Both the position numbers and the translations under genes were made by a program. This document shows, piece by piece, positions 27,187-36,105 of a stretch of 64,000 nt of DNA. Numbering within the stretch: position 1 is the stretch's first letter; every line of letters starts with the position of its first letter. The notes beneath the pieces are model-generated. The model made no database searches. It had not been told where the DNA came from and was given only the letters and a program-made list of their open reading frames with translations. The DNA comes from Bradyrhizobium sp. 138 (GTDB lineage: Bacteria; Pseudomonadota; Alphaproteobacteria; Rhizobiales; Xanthobacteraceae): positions 62,001-126,000 of the forward strand of contig NZ_JADPKT010000094.1 in NCBI RefSeq assembly GCF_023074075.1. Direction: 5' to 3'.

Positions 27187-28326
27187 ATGATCAACTCACG
27201 CTTCTTCAATCGATCCGAACTCATGGGCTTCATCGCCCTGGCTGCCGTGCTGTTCGTGATCCTGCCGCTGACGCTGGATGTGTTCCGCCTCAATCTGGTC
27301 GCGAAATATTTGACCTACGCCTTCGTCGCGCTCGGCCTCGTGCTGTGCTGGGGCTATGGCGGCATCCTGAGCCTGGGGCAGGGCGTGTTCTTCGGCCTCG
27401 GCGGCTATTGCATGGCGATGTTCCTCAAGCTCGAGGCATCGAGCGTCGAGAACACCAAGATCCAGTCAACGCCCGGTATCCCCGATTTCATGGACTGGAA
27501 TCAGATCACGTCGCTGCCGCTGTTCTGGCAGCCGTTTCACAGCCTGACCTTCACCATCCTCGCCATCATCCTGGTCCCCGGTCTTTTCGCCCTGATCATC
27601 GGCACCGCGATGTTCAAGCGCCGGGTCGGAGGCACCTACTTCGCGATCATCACCCAGGCTGTCGCCGCCATCCTCACCATCCTGATCGTCGGTCAGCAGG
27701 GCTATACCGGCGGCATCAACGGCATGACCGATCTGCGCACGCTCAGGGGATGGGACATTCGGCCCGACCACGCCAAGATCATCCTGTACTTCGTCGAGGT
27801 GCTGCTGCTGTTCGCCTGCATCGGCATCGCGCAATTCATCCGCTTGACCAAGCTCGGCCGCATCCTGGTGGCGATGCGCGAGCAGGAGGACCGCGTTCGC
27901 TTCTCCGGCTACAGCGTTGCCAACTTCAAGATCTTTGCCTTCTGCATGGCCGCAGTCTTCGCCGCGATCGGCGGCGCCATGTTCGCGCTCAATGTCGGTT
28001 TCATGTCGCCGTCCTTTGTCGGCATCGTGCCGTCGATCGAGATGGTGATCTACACCGCGGTCGGCGGACGGATGTCGATCTTCGGCGCGATATGGGGCGC
28101 CCTCCTGGTGAATTTCGCCAAGACCAGCCTGTCGGAATCCTTCCCGCAACTCTGGTTGTTCGGTCTCGGCGCGCTGTTCATCGCGGTCGTGCTCGCCTTC
28201 CCGAATGGTCTGTCCGGGCTCTGGGCTGACTACGTACAGCCGCGCATCGATCGGCTGTTCGCCTCGCGCAAGCCGAAACCGGACTGGAACGACAACTCGG
28301 TCGCCGACGGCGCGCCAGCAGAGTGA
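27187..28326 (+). CDS. urtC: Urea/amide ABC transporter permease
   Basis: 379 residues, LivM/UrtC type, about 9-10 membrane segments: WGYGGILSLGQGVFFGLGGY, RRVGGTYFAIITQAVA, GGINGMTDL and the coupling-loop region TKLGRILVAMREQEDRVRFSGY (split here: positions about 221-242). The large loop after residue 82 (about 82-105) is typical of UrtC. Partner of UrtB in the membrane; its stop is 9 bp before urtD. Confidence 0.93.
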   Translation: MINSRFFNRSELMGFIALAAVLFVILPLTLDVFRLNLVAKYLTYAFVALGLVLCWGYGGILSLGQGVFFGLGGYCMAMFLKLEASSVENTKIQSTPGIPDFMDWNQITSLPLFWQPFHSLTFTILAIILVPGLFALIIGTAMFKRRVGGTYFAIITQAVAAILTILIVGQQGYTGGINGMTDLRTLRGWDIRPDHAKIILYFVEVLLLFACIGIAQFIRLTKLGRILVAMREQEDRVRFSGYSVANFKIFAFCMAAVFAAIGGAMFALNVGFMSPSFVGIVPSIEMVIYTAVGGRMSIFGAIWGALLVNFAKTSLSESFPQLWLFGLGALFIAVVLAFPNGLSGLWADYVQPRIDRLFASRKPKPDWNDNSVADGAPAE

Positions 28327-28335
28327 GGGACCATC

Positions 28336-29091
28336 ATGCTCATTGGACATCAGCCCAAGGAATTCCTGCTCGCTGTCTCCGGACTGACCGTCTCGTTCGA
28401 CGGGTTCAAGGCGGTCAATGATCTCTCCTTCTACGTCGAAGAGAATGAGATTCGCGTCATCATAGGTCCCAACGGCGCCGGCAAGACCACGGTGCTCGAC
28501 CTGATCTGCGGCAAGACCAAGGCGACCTCGGGCTCGATTCAGTTTCGTGGCAAGGAGCTCACGAAGATGAAGGAGAACGAGATCGTGCAGACCGGCGTCG
28601 GGCGCAAGTTCCAGACGCCGTCGGTGTTCGAGGACCTCACCGTCTTTGAAAATCTCGAGATCTCGTTTCCGCGCGGTCGCACCGTGTTCGGCTCGCTGAC
28701 CTTTCAGCGCGACCAGCTGGTGAAGGAGCGGGTCGCCGAGGTTGCCGAGATGATCTTCCTCAAGGACAAGCTCAATACCTATGCTGACGAGCTCAGCCAT
28801 GGCCAGAAGCAATGGCTCGAGATCGGCATGCTGCTGATCCAGGATCCGGATCTCCTGATGCTCGATGAGCCCGTCGCCGGCATGAGCGTCTCCGAGCGGG
28901 CCAAGACGGCAGAGCTGCTCAACCGCATCATCAAGAACCGTTCGGTGCTCGTGATCGAGCACGACATGAAATTCGTCGAGGACATCGCGCACAAGGTGAC
29001 CGTGCTGCACCAGGGCCAGATCCTCTCCGAGGGGACGATGGAGAAGGTCAAGAACGACCCCAAGGTCGTCGAAGTCTACCTGGGTCACTGA
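28336..29091 (+). CDS. urtD: Urea/amide ABC transporter ATPase
   Basis: 251 residues, LivG/UrtD type ATP-binding subunit: Walker A GPNGAGKTT, Q-loop in RKFQTPSVFEDLTV, ABC signature LSHGQKQWLEIG, Walker B LLMLDEPVAGM and switch His in VIEHDMKFV. It energises uptake through UrtBC together with UrtE. It is followed by an unusually long 190-bp gap occupied by a palindromic repeat before urtE. Confidence 0.95.
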   Translation: MLIGHQPKEFLLAVSGLTVSFDGFKAVNDLSFYVEENEIRVIIGPNGAGKTTVLDLICGKTKATSGSIQFRGKELTKMKENEIVQTGVGRKFQTPSVFEDLTVFENLEISFPRGRTVFGSLTFQRDQLVKERVAEVAEMIFLKDKLNTYADELSHGQKQWLEIGMLLIQDPDLLMLDEPVAGMSVSERAKTAELLNRIIKNRSVLVIEHDMKFVEDIAHKVTVLHQGQILSEGTMEKVKNDPKVVEVYLGH

Positions 29092-29130
29092 GCGATGGCG
29101 AAGAAGCGGGCAGGCGCGACGATCTCCGTC

Positions 29131-29253
29131 CACCTCTCCCACAGGGAGAGGTCGAATTGCGTAGCAATTCGGGTGAGGGGTCTTGCTCTCTCGTCGGACG
29201 CGCGCCCCCTCACCCGGCGCTACGCGCCGACCTCTCCCCGGGGGGGAGAGGTG
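29131..29253. repeat. Palindromic repeat, family C, inside the operon (urtD-urtE)
   Basis: About 123 bp with nested hairpins: CCTCTCCC/GGGAGAGG at both ends, GAATTGC...GCAATTC at 29154-29169, and GGCGC-TAC-GCGCC near 29217. CCCTCACCC/GGGTGAGG arms link the halves. It separates urtD from urtE without breaking either gene. Confidence 0.85.
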
Positions 29254-29281
29254 AAGAAGCACCGAGCCTAGGAGCACGCTG

Positions 29282-29971
29282 ATGCTGGCTATTTCTGATC
29301 TTCACGTCGCCTACGGCCAGAGCGAGGTGCTGCACGGGCTCAACGTCAAGGTCGCGCCCAACGAGATCGTCGCAATCATGGGCCGCAACGGCATGGGCAA
29401 GACCACGCTGATGAAGTCGCTGATGGGCATACTGCCGACGAAAAGCGGCTCGGTGGCCATGGACGGCGCCGAGCTCGGCAACCTCAAGAGCTACGAGCGC
29501 GTCGCCAAGGGCCTCGCTTATGTGCCGCAAGGCCGCATGATCTTTTCGACCATGACGGTGAAGGAGAACATCGAGACCGGGCTCGTCGTCTCCGGCGGAT
29601 CCGAGGTGCCGGGCGATATCTATGAATTGTTTCCGGTCCTGCTCGAGATGAAAGGCCGCCGCGGCGGCAATCTCTCCGGCGGCCAGCAGCAGCAGCTCGC
29701 GATCGCCCGTGCGCTCGCGACCAAGCCGAAGGTCCTGCTGCTGGACGAGCCGACCGAAGGCATCCAGCCCTCCATCATCAAGGAGATGGCGCGCACCCTG
29801 AAGCGCATCCGCGACGAGAAGGGGCTCTCGATCGTGGTGTCCGAGCAGGTCCTGAGCTTCGCGCTCGATATCGCCGACCGCGTGCTGGTGATCGAGAACG
29901 GCGAGATCGTGCGCGACGATCCGCGCGACGCCGTCGATGCCGCGCAGGTCTCGAAATATCTGTCCGTCTAA
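29282..29971 (+). CDS. urtE: Urea/amide ABC transporter ATPase
   Basis: 229 residues, LivF/UrtE type: Walker A GRNGMGKTT, signature LSGGQQQQLAIARAL, Walker B LLLDEPTEGIQPS and switch region VVSEQ in place of the usual E-H, as in UrtE proteins. GGAG precedes the ATG at the correct distance. Pairs with UrtD. Next gene fmdA starts 27 bp downstream. Confidence 0.94.
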   Translation: MLAISDLHVAYGQSEVLHGLNVKVAPNEIVAIMGRNGMGKTTLMKSLMGILPTKSGSVAMDGAELGNLKSYERVAKGLAYVPQGRMIFSTMTVKENIETGLVVSGGSEVPGDIYELFPVLLEMKGRRGGNLSGGQQQQLAIARALATKPKVLLLDEPTEGIQPSIIKEMARTLKRIRDEKGLSIVVSEQVLSFALDIADRVLVIENGEIVRDDPRDAVDAAQVSKYLSV

Positions 29972-29998
29972 CCAACCGTGTAAAAGGGGAGCATCTCG

Positions 29999-31228
29999 AT
30001 GCCAGAGACACTGATCAAGGTCGATCTCACCAAGTCGGCCTACGATAATGACATGGTGCACAACCGCTGGCACCCCGACATCCCGATCGTGGCCTGGGTC
30101 AATCCCGGCGACGATTTCATCATCGAGACCTATGACTGGACCGGCGGCTTCATCAAGAACAACGATTCCGCCGACGACGTTCGCGACATCGATCTGTCGA
30201 TCGTGCACTTCCTGTCCGGCCCGATCGGCGTCAAGGGCGCAGAGCCCGGCGATCTCCTGGTGGTCGATTTGCTCGACGTCGGTCCACTCAAGGAAAGCCT
30301 GTGGGGCTTCAACGGCTTCTTTTCCAAGCAGAATGGCGGCGGCTTCCTCACCGATCATTTCCCGCTGGCGCAGAAGTCGATCTGGGACATCAAGGGCCTC
30401 TATACCTCGTCGCGCCATGTGCCCGGCGTGAATTTCGCCGGCCTGATCCATCCCGGCCTGATCGGCTGTCTGCCAGATCCGAAGATGCTGGACACCTGGA
30501 ACAAGCGTGAGGCCGAGCTGATCTCGACCAACCCGACCCGCGTGCCTGGCCTTGCCAATCCGCCATTCGCGCCGACCGCCCATGGCGGCCGCGCCAAGGG
30601 CGATGTCAAGGCCAAGATCGGCGCGGAGGGCGCGCGCACCGTGCCGCCGCGCGAACATGGCGGCAATTGCGACATCAAGGATCTCTCGCGCGGCTCGAAG
30701 ATCTACTTCCCGGTCTATGTGCCGGGCGCGGGCCTTTCGATGGGCGATCTTCACTTCAGCCAGGGCGACGGCGAGATCACCTTCTGCGGCGCCATCGAAA
30801 TGGCCGGCTGGCTGCATCTCAAGGTCGAGGTGATCAAGGACGGCATGGCAAAATACGGCATCAAGAATCCGATCTTCAAGCCGTCGCCGATCACGCCGAA
30901 CTACAAGGACTATCTGATCTTCGAGGGCATCTCGGTGGACGAGGCCGGCAAGCAGCACTATCTCGACGTCCACATCGCCTATCGTCAGGCCTGCCTCAAT
31001 GCGATCGAGTATCTGAAGAAGTTCGGGTACTCCGGCGCGCAGGCCTATTCGATCCTCGGTACCGCGCCGTGCCAGGGCCACATCTCCGGCGTGGTCGATG
31101 TACCCAACGCCTGCGCCACGCTATGGCTGCCGACGGAGATCTTCGACTTCGACGTGATGCCGTCGGCGGCCGGGCCCATCAAGCACATCACCGGCGATAT
31201 CCAGATGCCGATCTCGCCGGACAAATGA
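29999..31228 (+). CDS. fmdA: Formamidase
   Basis: 409 residues of the acetamidase/formamidase (FmdA/AmdA) family, near the 407 residues of the Methylophilus enzyme. Family stretches include HNRWHPDIP, EPGDLLVVDLLDV, FPGIHPG-like NFAGLIHPGLIGCLP, REHGGNCDIKDLSRGS and LSMGDLHFSQGDGE, the last with putative metal-binding Asp/His residues. It hydrolyses formamide to formate and ammonia in the cytosol. AAAAGGGGAG precedes the ATG. It is co-transcribed with the transporter, so imported amides can be broken down directly. Confidence 0.95.
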   Translation: MPETLIKVDLTKSAYDNDMVHNRWHPDIPIVAWVNPGDDFIIETYDWTGGFIKNNDSADDVRDIDLSIVHFLSGPIGVKGAEPGDLLVVDLLDVGPLKESLWGFNGFFSKQNGGGFLTDHFPLAQKSIWDIKGLYTSSRHVPGVNFAGLIHPGLIGCLPDPKMLDTWNKREAELISTNPTRVPGLANPPFAPTAHGGRAKGDVKAKIGAEGARTVPPREHGGNCDIKDLSRGSKIYFPVYVPGAGLSMGDLHFSQGDGEITFCGAIEMAGWLHLKVEVIKDGMAKYGIKNPIFKPSPITPNYKDYLIFEGISVDEAGKQHYLDVHIAYRQACLNAIEYLKKFGYSGAQAYSILGTAPCQGHISGVVDVPNACATLWLPTEIFDFDVMPSAAGPIKHITGDIQMPISPDK

Positions 31229-31236
31229 CGTTGCGC

Positions 31237-31276
31237 TCCCTCTCCCCGTTCTTACGGGGAGAGGGTTGGGGTGAGG
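31237..31276. repeat. Palindromic repeat, family C half-element (fmdA-fmdB)
   Basis: A short related element: CTCCCTCTCCCCG-TTCTTA-CGGGGAGAGGG with trailing GGGGTGAGG, giving a stable hairpin between fmdA and fmdB. It is probably a truncated copy of the 29131 element. Confidence 0.75.
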
Positions 31277-31297
31277 CGACAGCATAGGGATGATGTG

Positions 31298-31675
31298 ATG
31301 CCGGTGTATGAATATCTCTGCGACGACTGCGGTCCCTTCAAGGACTTGCGTCCGATGGCGGAATGCGACGATCCGCAAAGCTGTCCGCATTGCGAGACGC
31401 TGGCGCCGCGCGTGATCCTGACCGCGCCAAATTTCTTCTGCATGCCGGCGGACAAGCGCAAGGCGCATGCCGTCAACGAGCGCAGCACCCACGCGCCGCA
31501 GACGCTCGCGCAATACAAGGCCTCGCATGGTCCCGGTTGCGGCTGCTGTTCGTCGGGGAAGACGGTGAAGGACAAGAGCGCGACGGACAAGAAGAAGCCG
31601 GCGCGGCTGATGACCAAAACCAACGGCGGCGCCAAGGGCTTTCCCACAGCCCGGCCCTGGATGATCAGCCACTAA
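31298..31675 (+). CDS. fmdB: FmdB-type zinc-ribbon protein
   Basis: 125 residues from ATG 31298; codons upstream in frame come from the repeat and are rejected. The N-terminus MPVYEYLCDDCG...CPHC is the FmdB zinc ribbon with two CxxC pairs. The remaining 80 residues are basic and contain a GCGCCSSGK cluster. In Methylophilus, fmdB sits in the formamidase cluster and was proposed to regulate it; its molecular action is not established. It lies between fmdA and amiE. Confidence 0.88.
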   Translation: MPVYEYLCDDCGPFKDLRPMAECDDPQSCPHCETLAPRVILTAPNFFCMPADKRKAHAVNERSTHAPQTLAQYKASHGPGCGCCSSGKTVKDKSATDKKKPARLMTKTNGGAKGFPTARPWMISH

Positions 31676-31718
31676 CGCACCCGAAGACCCAGACGAATAA
31701 AAGACAGGAGCGGCCCAA

Positions 31719-32759
31719 ATGCTTCACGGCGACATTTCCAGCAGCAACGACACCGTCGGCGTCGCAGTGGTCAATTACAAGATGCCCCGCCTGCACACCA
31801 AGGCCGAGGTGCTCGACAATGCCCGCAAGATCGCCGACATGATCGTCGGCATGAAGGTCGGCCTGCCCGGCATGGACCTGGTGATCTTCCCGGAATATTC
31901 CACGCAAGGGATCATGTACGATTCCAAGGAGATGTACGAGACGGCGTCGGTGGTGCCGGGCGAGGAGACTGCGATCTTCGCCGATGCCTGCCGCAAGGCC
32001 AAGGTCTGGGGCGTGTTCTCGCTGACCGGCGAGCGCCATGAGGAGCATCCGCACAAGGCGCCCTACAACACCCTGATCCTGATGAACGACAAGGGCGAGA
32101 TCGTCCAGAAGTACCGCAAGATCATGCCGTGGGTGCCGATCGAGGGCTGGTATCCCGGCAATTGCACCTATGTCTCCGAGGGACCGAAGGGTCTCAAGGT
32201 CAGCCTGATCATCTGCGATGACGGCAATTATCCGGAGATCTGGCGCGACTGCGCCATGAAGGGCGCCGAGCTGATCGTACGCTGCCAGGGTTACATGTAT
32301 CCGGCCAAGGAGCAGCAGGTCATGATCTCCAAGGCGATGGCGTGGGCCAACAACGTCTATGTCGCGGTCGCCAATGCCGCCGGTTTCGACGGCGTCTATT
32401 CTTATTTCGGTCACTCCGCGATCATCGGATTCGACGGCCGCACGCTCGGCGAGTGCGGCGAGGAGGATTACGGCATCCAGTATGCGCAGCTGTCGAAACA
32501 CCTGATCCGCGATGCGCGCCGCAACGGCCAGTCGCAGAACCATCTCTACAAGCTGGTCCACCGCGGCTACACCGGAATGATCAATTCCGGTGATAGCCCG
32601 CGCGGTGTCGCCGCCTGTCCGTATGACTTCTACAAGAACTGGATCAAGGACCCGGAGGGCACACGCGATATGGTCGAGGCCATGACCCGCTCGACGCCGG
32701 GCACCGACGAGTGTCCGATCGACGGCATCCCGAATGGGTCGTCCCCGAGCAACTACTGA
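31719..32759 (+). CDS. amiE: Aliphatic amidase
   Basis: 346 residues, the same length as Pseudomonas aeruginosa AmiE and near-identical over long stretches (GDISSSNDTVGVAVVNYKM, GEETAIF, HRGYTGM). The nitrilase-fold triad is Glu59 (FPEYS), Lys134 (KYRK) and Cys166 (LIICDDGN). AmiE hydrolyses short aliphatic amides such as acetamide and propionamide to acid and ammonia. The related formamidase AmiF is shorter and less similar, so AmiE is preferred. Last gene of the amide operon; no clear terminator follows. Confidence 0.95.
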   Translation: MLHGDISSSNDTVGVAVVNYKMPRLHTKAEVLDNARKIADMIVGMKVGLPGMDLVIFPEYSTQGIMYDSKEMYETASVVPGEETAIFADACRKAKVWGVFSLTGERHEEHPHKAPYNTLILMNDKGEIVQKYRKIMPWVPIEGWYPGNCTYVSEGPKGLKVSLIICDDGNYPEIWRDCAMKGAELIVRCQGYMYPAKEQQVMISKAMAWANNVYVAVANAAGFDGVYSYFGHSAIIGFDGRTLGECGEEDYGIQYAQLSKHLIRDARRNGQSQNHLYKLVHRGYTGMINSGDSPRGVAACPYDFYKNWIKDPEGTRDMVEAMTRSTPGTDECPIDGIPNGSSPSNY

Positions 32760-33024
32760 GCCCTTGCTGGTGCCACGAACTGGCTGGTCAACCCCTGATG
32801 TGAATGGCCGTCCACCGGTATGGACCTTCCGACGCATCGGCGTATGCGCGGGATGGGAATAGCGCTCGGCAAAGCGTGGCGCGGCTGCAACATGGGCTGT
32901 TGAATCTGTTCGACTTGCGGTCGGCTTGGCAGATTCTCGGGGCACCGTGGTTCTACCGTCCCTCCTCATCGCCTAAGTTCCCTCGCGGCGCCGCCGGGGA
33001 GCGCCGCAGCTGAGGGGACGGGCG
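32760..33024. other. Intergenic region upstream of the autotransporter
   Basis: 265 bp with no convincing gene, strong hairpin or repeat. It presumably carries the autotransporter promoter. GAGGGGA at 33013-33019 could be its ribosome-binding site. Confidence 0.4.
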
Positions 33025-36000
33025 TTGGGGGCCTGGTTGCGATCGAGCGGGCGGGATCGCCTGCGCCGAAGTGCTGCGGCAATGCGCGCGGCTCTCGGAG
33101 CGGGCCTTGCCTTGAGCGCGATCGCTCTGGCGGGTCCCGTCCGGGCCCAGCAGGTCTTCAACGGATCACAGACCACACCGAACGGCGCCGTCAACGGCGG
33201 AGGCGGGGTCTGGGACAACACCACGACCAACTGGACAGACGCCTTCGGTGCGGTCAGCACGGCCTATGATCCCGCATCAGTCGGCACGCTATTCGGCAGC
33301 AGCGGTCCTTCGACGCCGGCAACGGGAGGCACGGTGACGGTCACGCCGGGAGGCGTGCAACTCACCAACCTCGTTGGGTTCGACATCACCGGTGACGGTT
33401 CGATCTACACCATCCAGGGCGGCGATCTCAGGCTGGCCCTGGGCGGCACCACATTCTTCACGGCCGACGTGACCGGCACCAGCGATCCGTCGGCCGTCAT
33501 CGTTTCGCGCATCGTCGGCAGCCACGGAATCAACGTTCAGGGCTCAGGTACCCTGGCGCTGCTCGGCGCCAACACCTATACCGGTGGCACCTTCATCTGC
33601 AATTGCGGATCCCTGCAGCTCGGCGACGCGACCCATACCGCGAGCATTGTTGGAACCGTCACCAATGAGGGCCTCTTCAGCATCGTCAATGCCGACACCT
33701 CGGGGATCACCTCGCTCCTGAACGACTTCTCCGGCACGACACTGTTTCTCAACGCCAGCTCCGCCAGCTCGATCGCGATCACCAACAAGGGCCAGCTGTA
33801 TTTCGGCGATCCGAACGGGGGTGGCTCAGACACCGCGACGGCCGGACGGGCGACCATCACCAATGACGGCGGCCTGGTCGGCTTCTTCGGACGTACCAAT
33901 GCGGGCATCGCCAACATCACCAACCAGAATGGTGGCGGCACCGCATTTCTCGAACAAGCCTCGGCGGGCTCGGCGACGATCGTGAACAAGGATTTCAGCG
34001 GCACCATCTTCGGTACGCTGGCCGGCTCCGATACGGCGACCGCCGGCAATGCCACCATCATCAATGAAGCTGATGGTCTCACCAATTTCGGCGCGTTCAC
34101 GACGGCCGGCAATGCGACGATCATCACCAAGGACGGCGGCAAGACCGAGTTCTTTGACAATTCCACTGGCGGCAACGCCCGCTTCATCACCACCGGAACA
34201 GGCATCGTCGATTTCGGGATCAGCGTCGGGCCGAACAGCGACGGCCGCATCACCGCGGGCTCGATCGAAGGCAGCGGCTTCTACTACATCGGCGGCAGCA
34301 ACACGCTCATCGTCGGTAGCAACAACCACTCGACCGAGGTCAGCGGTGCCATCGGCGATTACGATCCCTGCGGTTGCGGCCCGATCGGGTCGGGCTCGCT
34401 GGAGAAGGTCGGCAGCGGCACGCTGATCCTCTCGGGCACGAACACCTACACCGGCACCACCACGGTGAACGGTGGCATCCTGCGGGTCGATGGCGATATC
34501 TCCCAATCGAGCCTGATCACCGTCAATGCGGGCGGTGCGCTGCTCGGTGCCGGAATCGTCGGCAATACCGTGATCGCCAGCGGCGGCATGTATGCACCCG
34601 GTGACGGCGGTCCGGGCTCGAGCATGCAGGTTCAGGGCGATCTCACCCTCCAGCCCGGCTCGGTTTATGGCGTTCAGGTCGGTAGCGGGTCCAGCATAAG
34701 CCACGCGCTCGTCATGGGCAATGTCACACTAGATGGCACCGTTGGCGTCGCGCTGTATCCGGGCAGCACGGTGAAGAAGCACTATTCCATCATGGAGTTC
34801 TTCGGCACTCCCACCGGCAATTTTTCCGGCGTCGCCGCGCCGGGCGGCCTGATCGGCACGACGAGCGTCGGATCGAACGACGTCTTTCTCGATTTTGCAC
34901 TCGACTATGGCGCAAAACACGCGCTCAACGTCAATCAGAAGAACGTCGCTACGACGCTTCAGAATTTCTTCAACGCCAACGGTTTCCTGCAAGCCGAATT
35001 CGCAGGCCTGGGGCCCAATGGCCTGACGCAGGCCTCGGGCGAGCCTGCAACGGGATCGCAGCAGACGACGTTCAATGCGATGAATCTTTTCATCGGCCTG
35101 TTGACCGACGTCTTCAGCGCGGGACGCAGCGGCACCCCTGGTGCAGCGCCGTTTGCCGTCGACACGAACGCGCGGGGCCGGAACGCGCATGACGCCTTTG
35201 CCTCGATTGACCGCAAGGCACCGACTGCGACGTTCGAGCAGCGTTGGGATGTGTGGGCGGCCGGCTACGGCGGCTCGCAGACTACCGACGGCAATGCCGG
35301 CCTCGGCTCGAACAACACGACCAGCAGGGTCTATGGCACCGCCGTGGGCCTCGATTACCGCTTCTCGCCGTCGACGATTGCGGGCTTTGCGCTCGCGGGC
35401 GGCGCGACTGGATTCAACGTCAACGGACTCGGTTGGGGCCGCTCCGATCTGTTCCAGGCCGGCGCGTTCGTGCGTCATACGGCCGGACCGGCCTACGTCA
35501 CGGCGGCGCTGGCCTATGGCTGGCAGGACGTCACGACCAACCGCATCGTGACGGCTGCCGGTTACGACCAGTTGCGCGCGCAGTTCAACGCCAACGCGGT
35601 CTCGGGCCGCATCGAGGGCGGCTACCGCTATGCCATGCCGTGGGCCGGCATCACGCCCTATGCCGCGCTCCAGGCCACTCTGTTCACCCTTCCGGGCTAC
35701 GCAGAGTCGGCCGTGGTCGGCAGCAACATCTTCGCGCTCAACTATGCCGCCAAGGACGTGACCAGCACCCGCACCGAGTTCGGCCTGCGCGCGGACCGGT
35801 CGTTTGCCGCGGCCGGGGGCCTGATGACCCTGCGCGGCCGCCTCGCCTGGGCGCATGATTACAATCCGGACCGCACGGCGGCCGCGGGGTTCCAGACGCT
35901 GCCGGGATCGGCCTTCGTTGTGAACGGCGCCGTCCAGGCGCGCGATTCGGCTCTGACCACGGCATCAGTGCAGATGAACTGGATGAATGGCTGGTCCGCA

Positions 36001-36078
36001 TCGGCGACCTTCGAGGGGGAGTTCTCGAACGTCACGCGCTCCTATGCCGGCAAGGGCGTCGTGCGCTACGCCTGGTGA
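33025..36078 (+). CDS. Type Va autotransporter with repeat passenger
   Basis: 1017 residues from TTG 33025, or 998 from ATG 33082. A signal peptide ends near PVRAQQ. The passenger (about 43-730) is Gly/Thr/Asn-rich, with autotransporter-associated repeats GSGTLALLGANTYTGGT and GSGTLILSGTNTYTGTT, and a tandem-repeat zone between them. From about residue 741 (DVWAAGYGG...) a 12-strand beta-barrel of about 277 residues ends in VVRYAW, an aromatic C-terminus as in BamA-targeted barrels. The passenger is expected to be a surface beta-helix. No protease triad or adhesin motif was recognised, so its function is unknown. Confidence 0.92.
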   Translation: MGAWLRSSGRDRLRRSAAAMRAALGAGLALSAIALAGPVRAQQVFNGSQTTPNGAVNGGGGVWDNTTTNWTDAFGAVSTAYDPASVGTLFGSSGPSTPATGGTVTVTPGGVQLTNLVGFDITGDGSIYTIQGGDLRLALGGTTFFTADVTGTSDPSAVIVSRIVGSHGINVQGSGTLALLGANTYTGGTFICNCGSLQLGDATHTASIVGTVTNEGLFSIVNADTSGITSLLNDFSGTTLFLNASSASSIAITNKGQLYFGDPNGGGSDTATAGRATITNDGGLVGFFGRTNAGIANITNQNGGGTAFLEQASAGSATIVNKDFSGTIFGTLAGSDTATAGNATIINEADGLTNFGAFTTAGNATIITKDGGKTEFFDNSTGGNARFITTGTGIVDFGISVGPNSDGRITAGSIEGSGFYYIGGSNTLIVGSNNHSTEVSGAIGDYDPCGCGPIGSGSLEKVGSGTLILSGTNTYTGTTTVNGGILRVDGDISQSSLITVNAGGALLGAGIVGNTVIASGGMYAPGDGGPGSSMQVQGDLTLQPGSVYGVQVGSGSSISHALVMGNVTLDGTVGVALYPGSTVKKHYSIMEFFGTPTGNFSGVAAPGGLIGTTSVGSNDVFLDFALDYGAKHALNVNQKNVATTLQNFFNANGFLQAEFAGLGPNGLTQASGEPATGSQQTTFNAMNLFIGLLTDVFSAGRSGTPGAAPFAVDTNARGRNAHDAFASIDRKAPTATFEQRWDVWAAGYGGSQTTDGNAGLGSNNTTSRVYGTAVGLDYRFSPSTIAGFALAGGATGFNVNGLGWGRSDLFQAGAFVRHTAGPAYVTAALAYGWQDVTTNRIVTAAGYDQLRAQFNANAVSGRIEGGYRYAMPWAGITPYAALQATLFTLPGYAESAVVGSNIFALNYAAKDVTSTRTEFGLRADRSFAAAGGLMTLRGRLAWAHDYNPDRTAAAGFQTLPGSAFVVNGAVQARDSALTTASVQMNWMNGWSASATFEGEFSNVTRSYAGKGVVRYAW
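33757..34221 (+). repeat. Degenerate 20-28-residue repeats in the autotransporter passenger
   Basis: About seven units of the form A-G-x-A-T-I-x-N-x-x-G-G-x-T-x-F, for example AGRATITNDGG, AGIANITNQNGGGTAF, AGSATIVNKDFSGTIF, AGNATIINEADGLTNF and AGNATIITKDGGKTEF. Unit length varies and the DNA copies have diverged. The pattern suggests one beta-helix rung per unit. Confidence 0.8.
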
Positions 36079-36105
36079 GGCGTTGTTAAGCGGGTAAGGA
36101 GGGCG

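Noticed and set aside
27466..31081. Two long minus-strand open frames (about 600 codons each)
   Set aside because: Both are antisense to the urt/fmdA genes; no motifs, with Asp/His/Arg-rich sequence typical of shadow frames.
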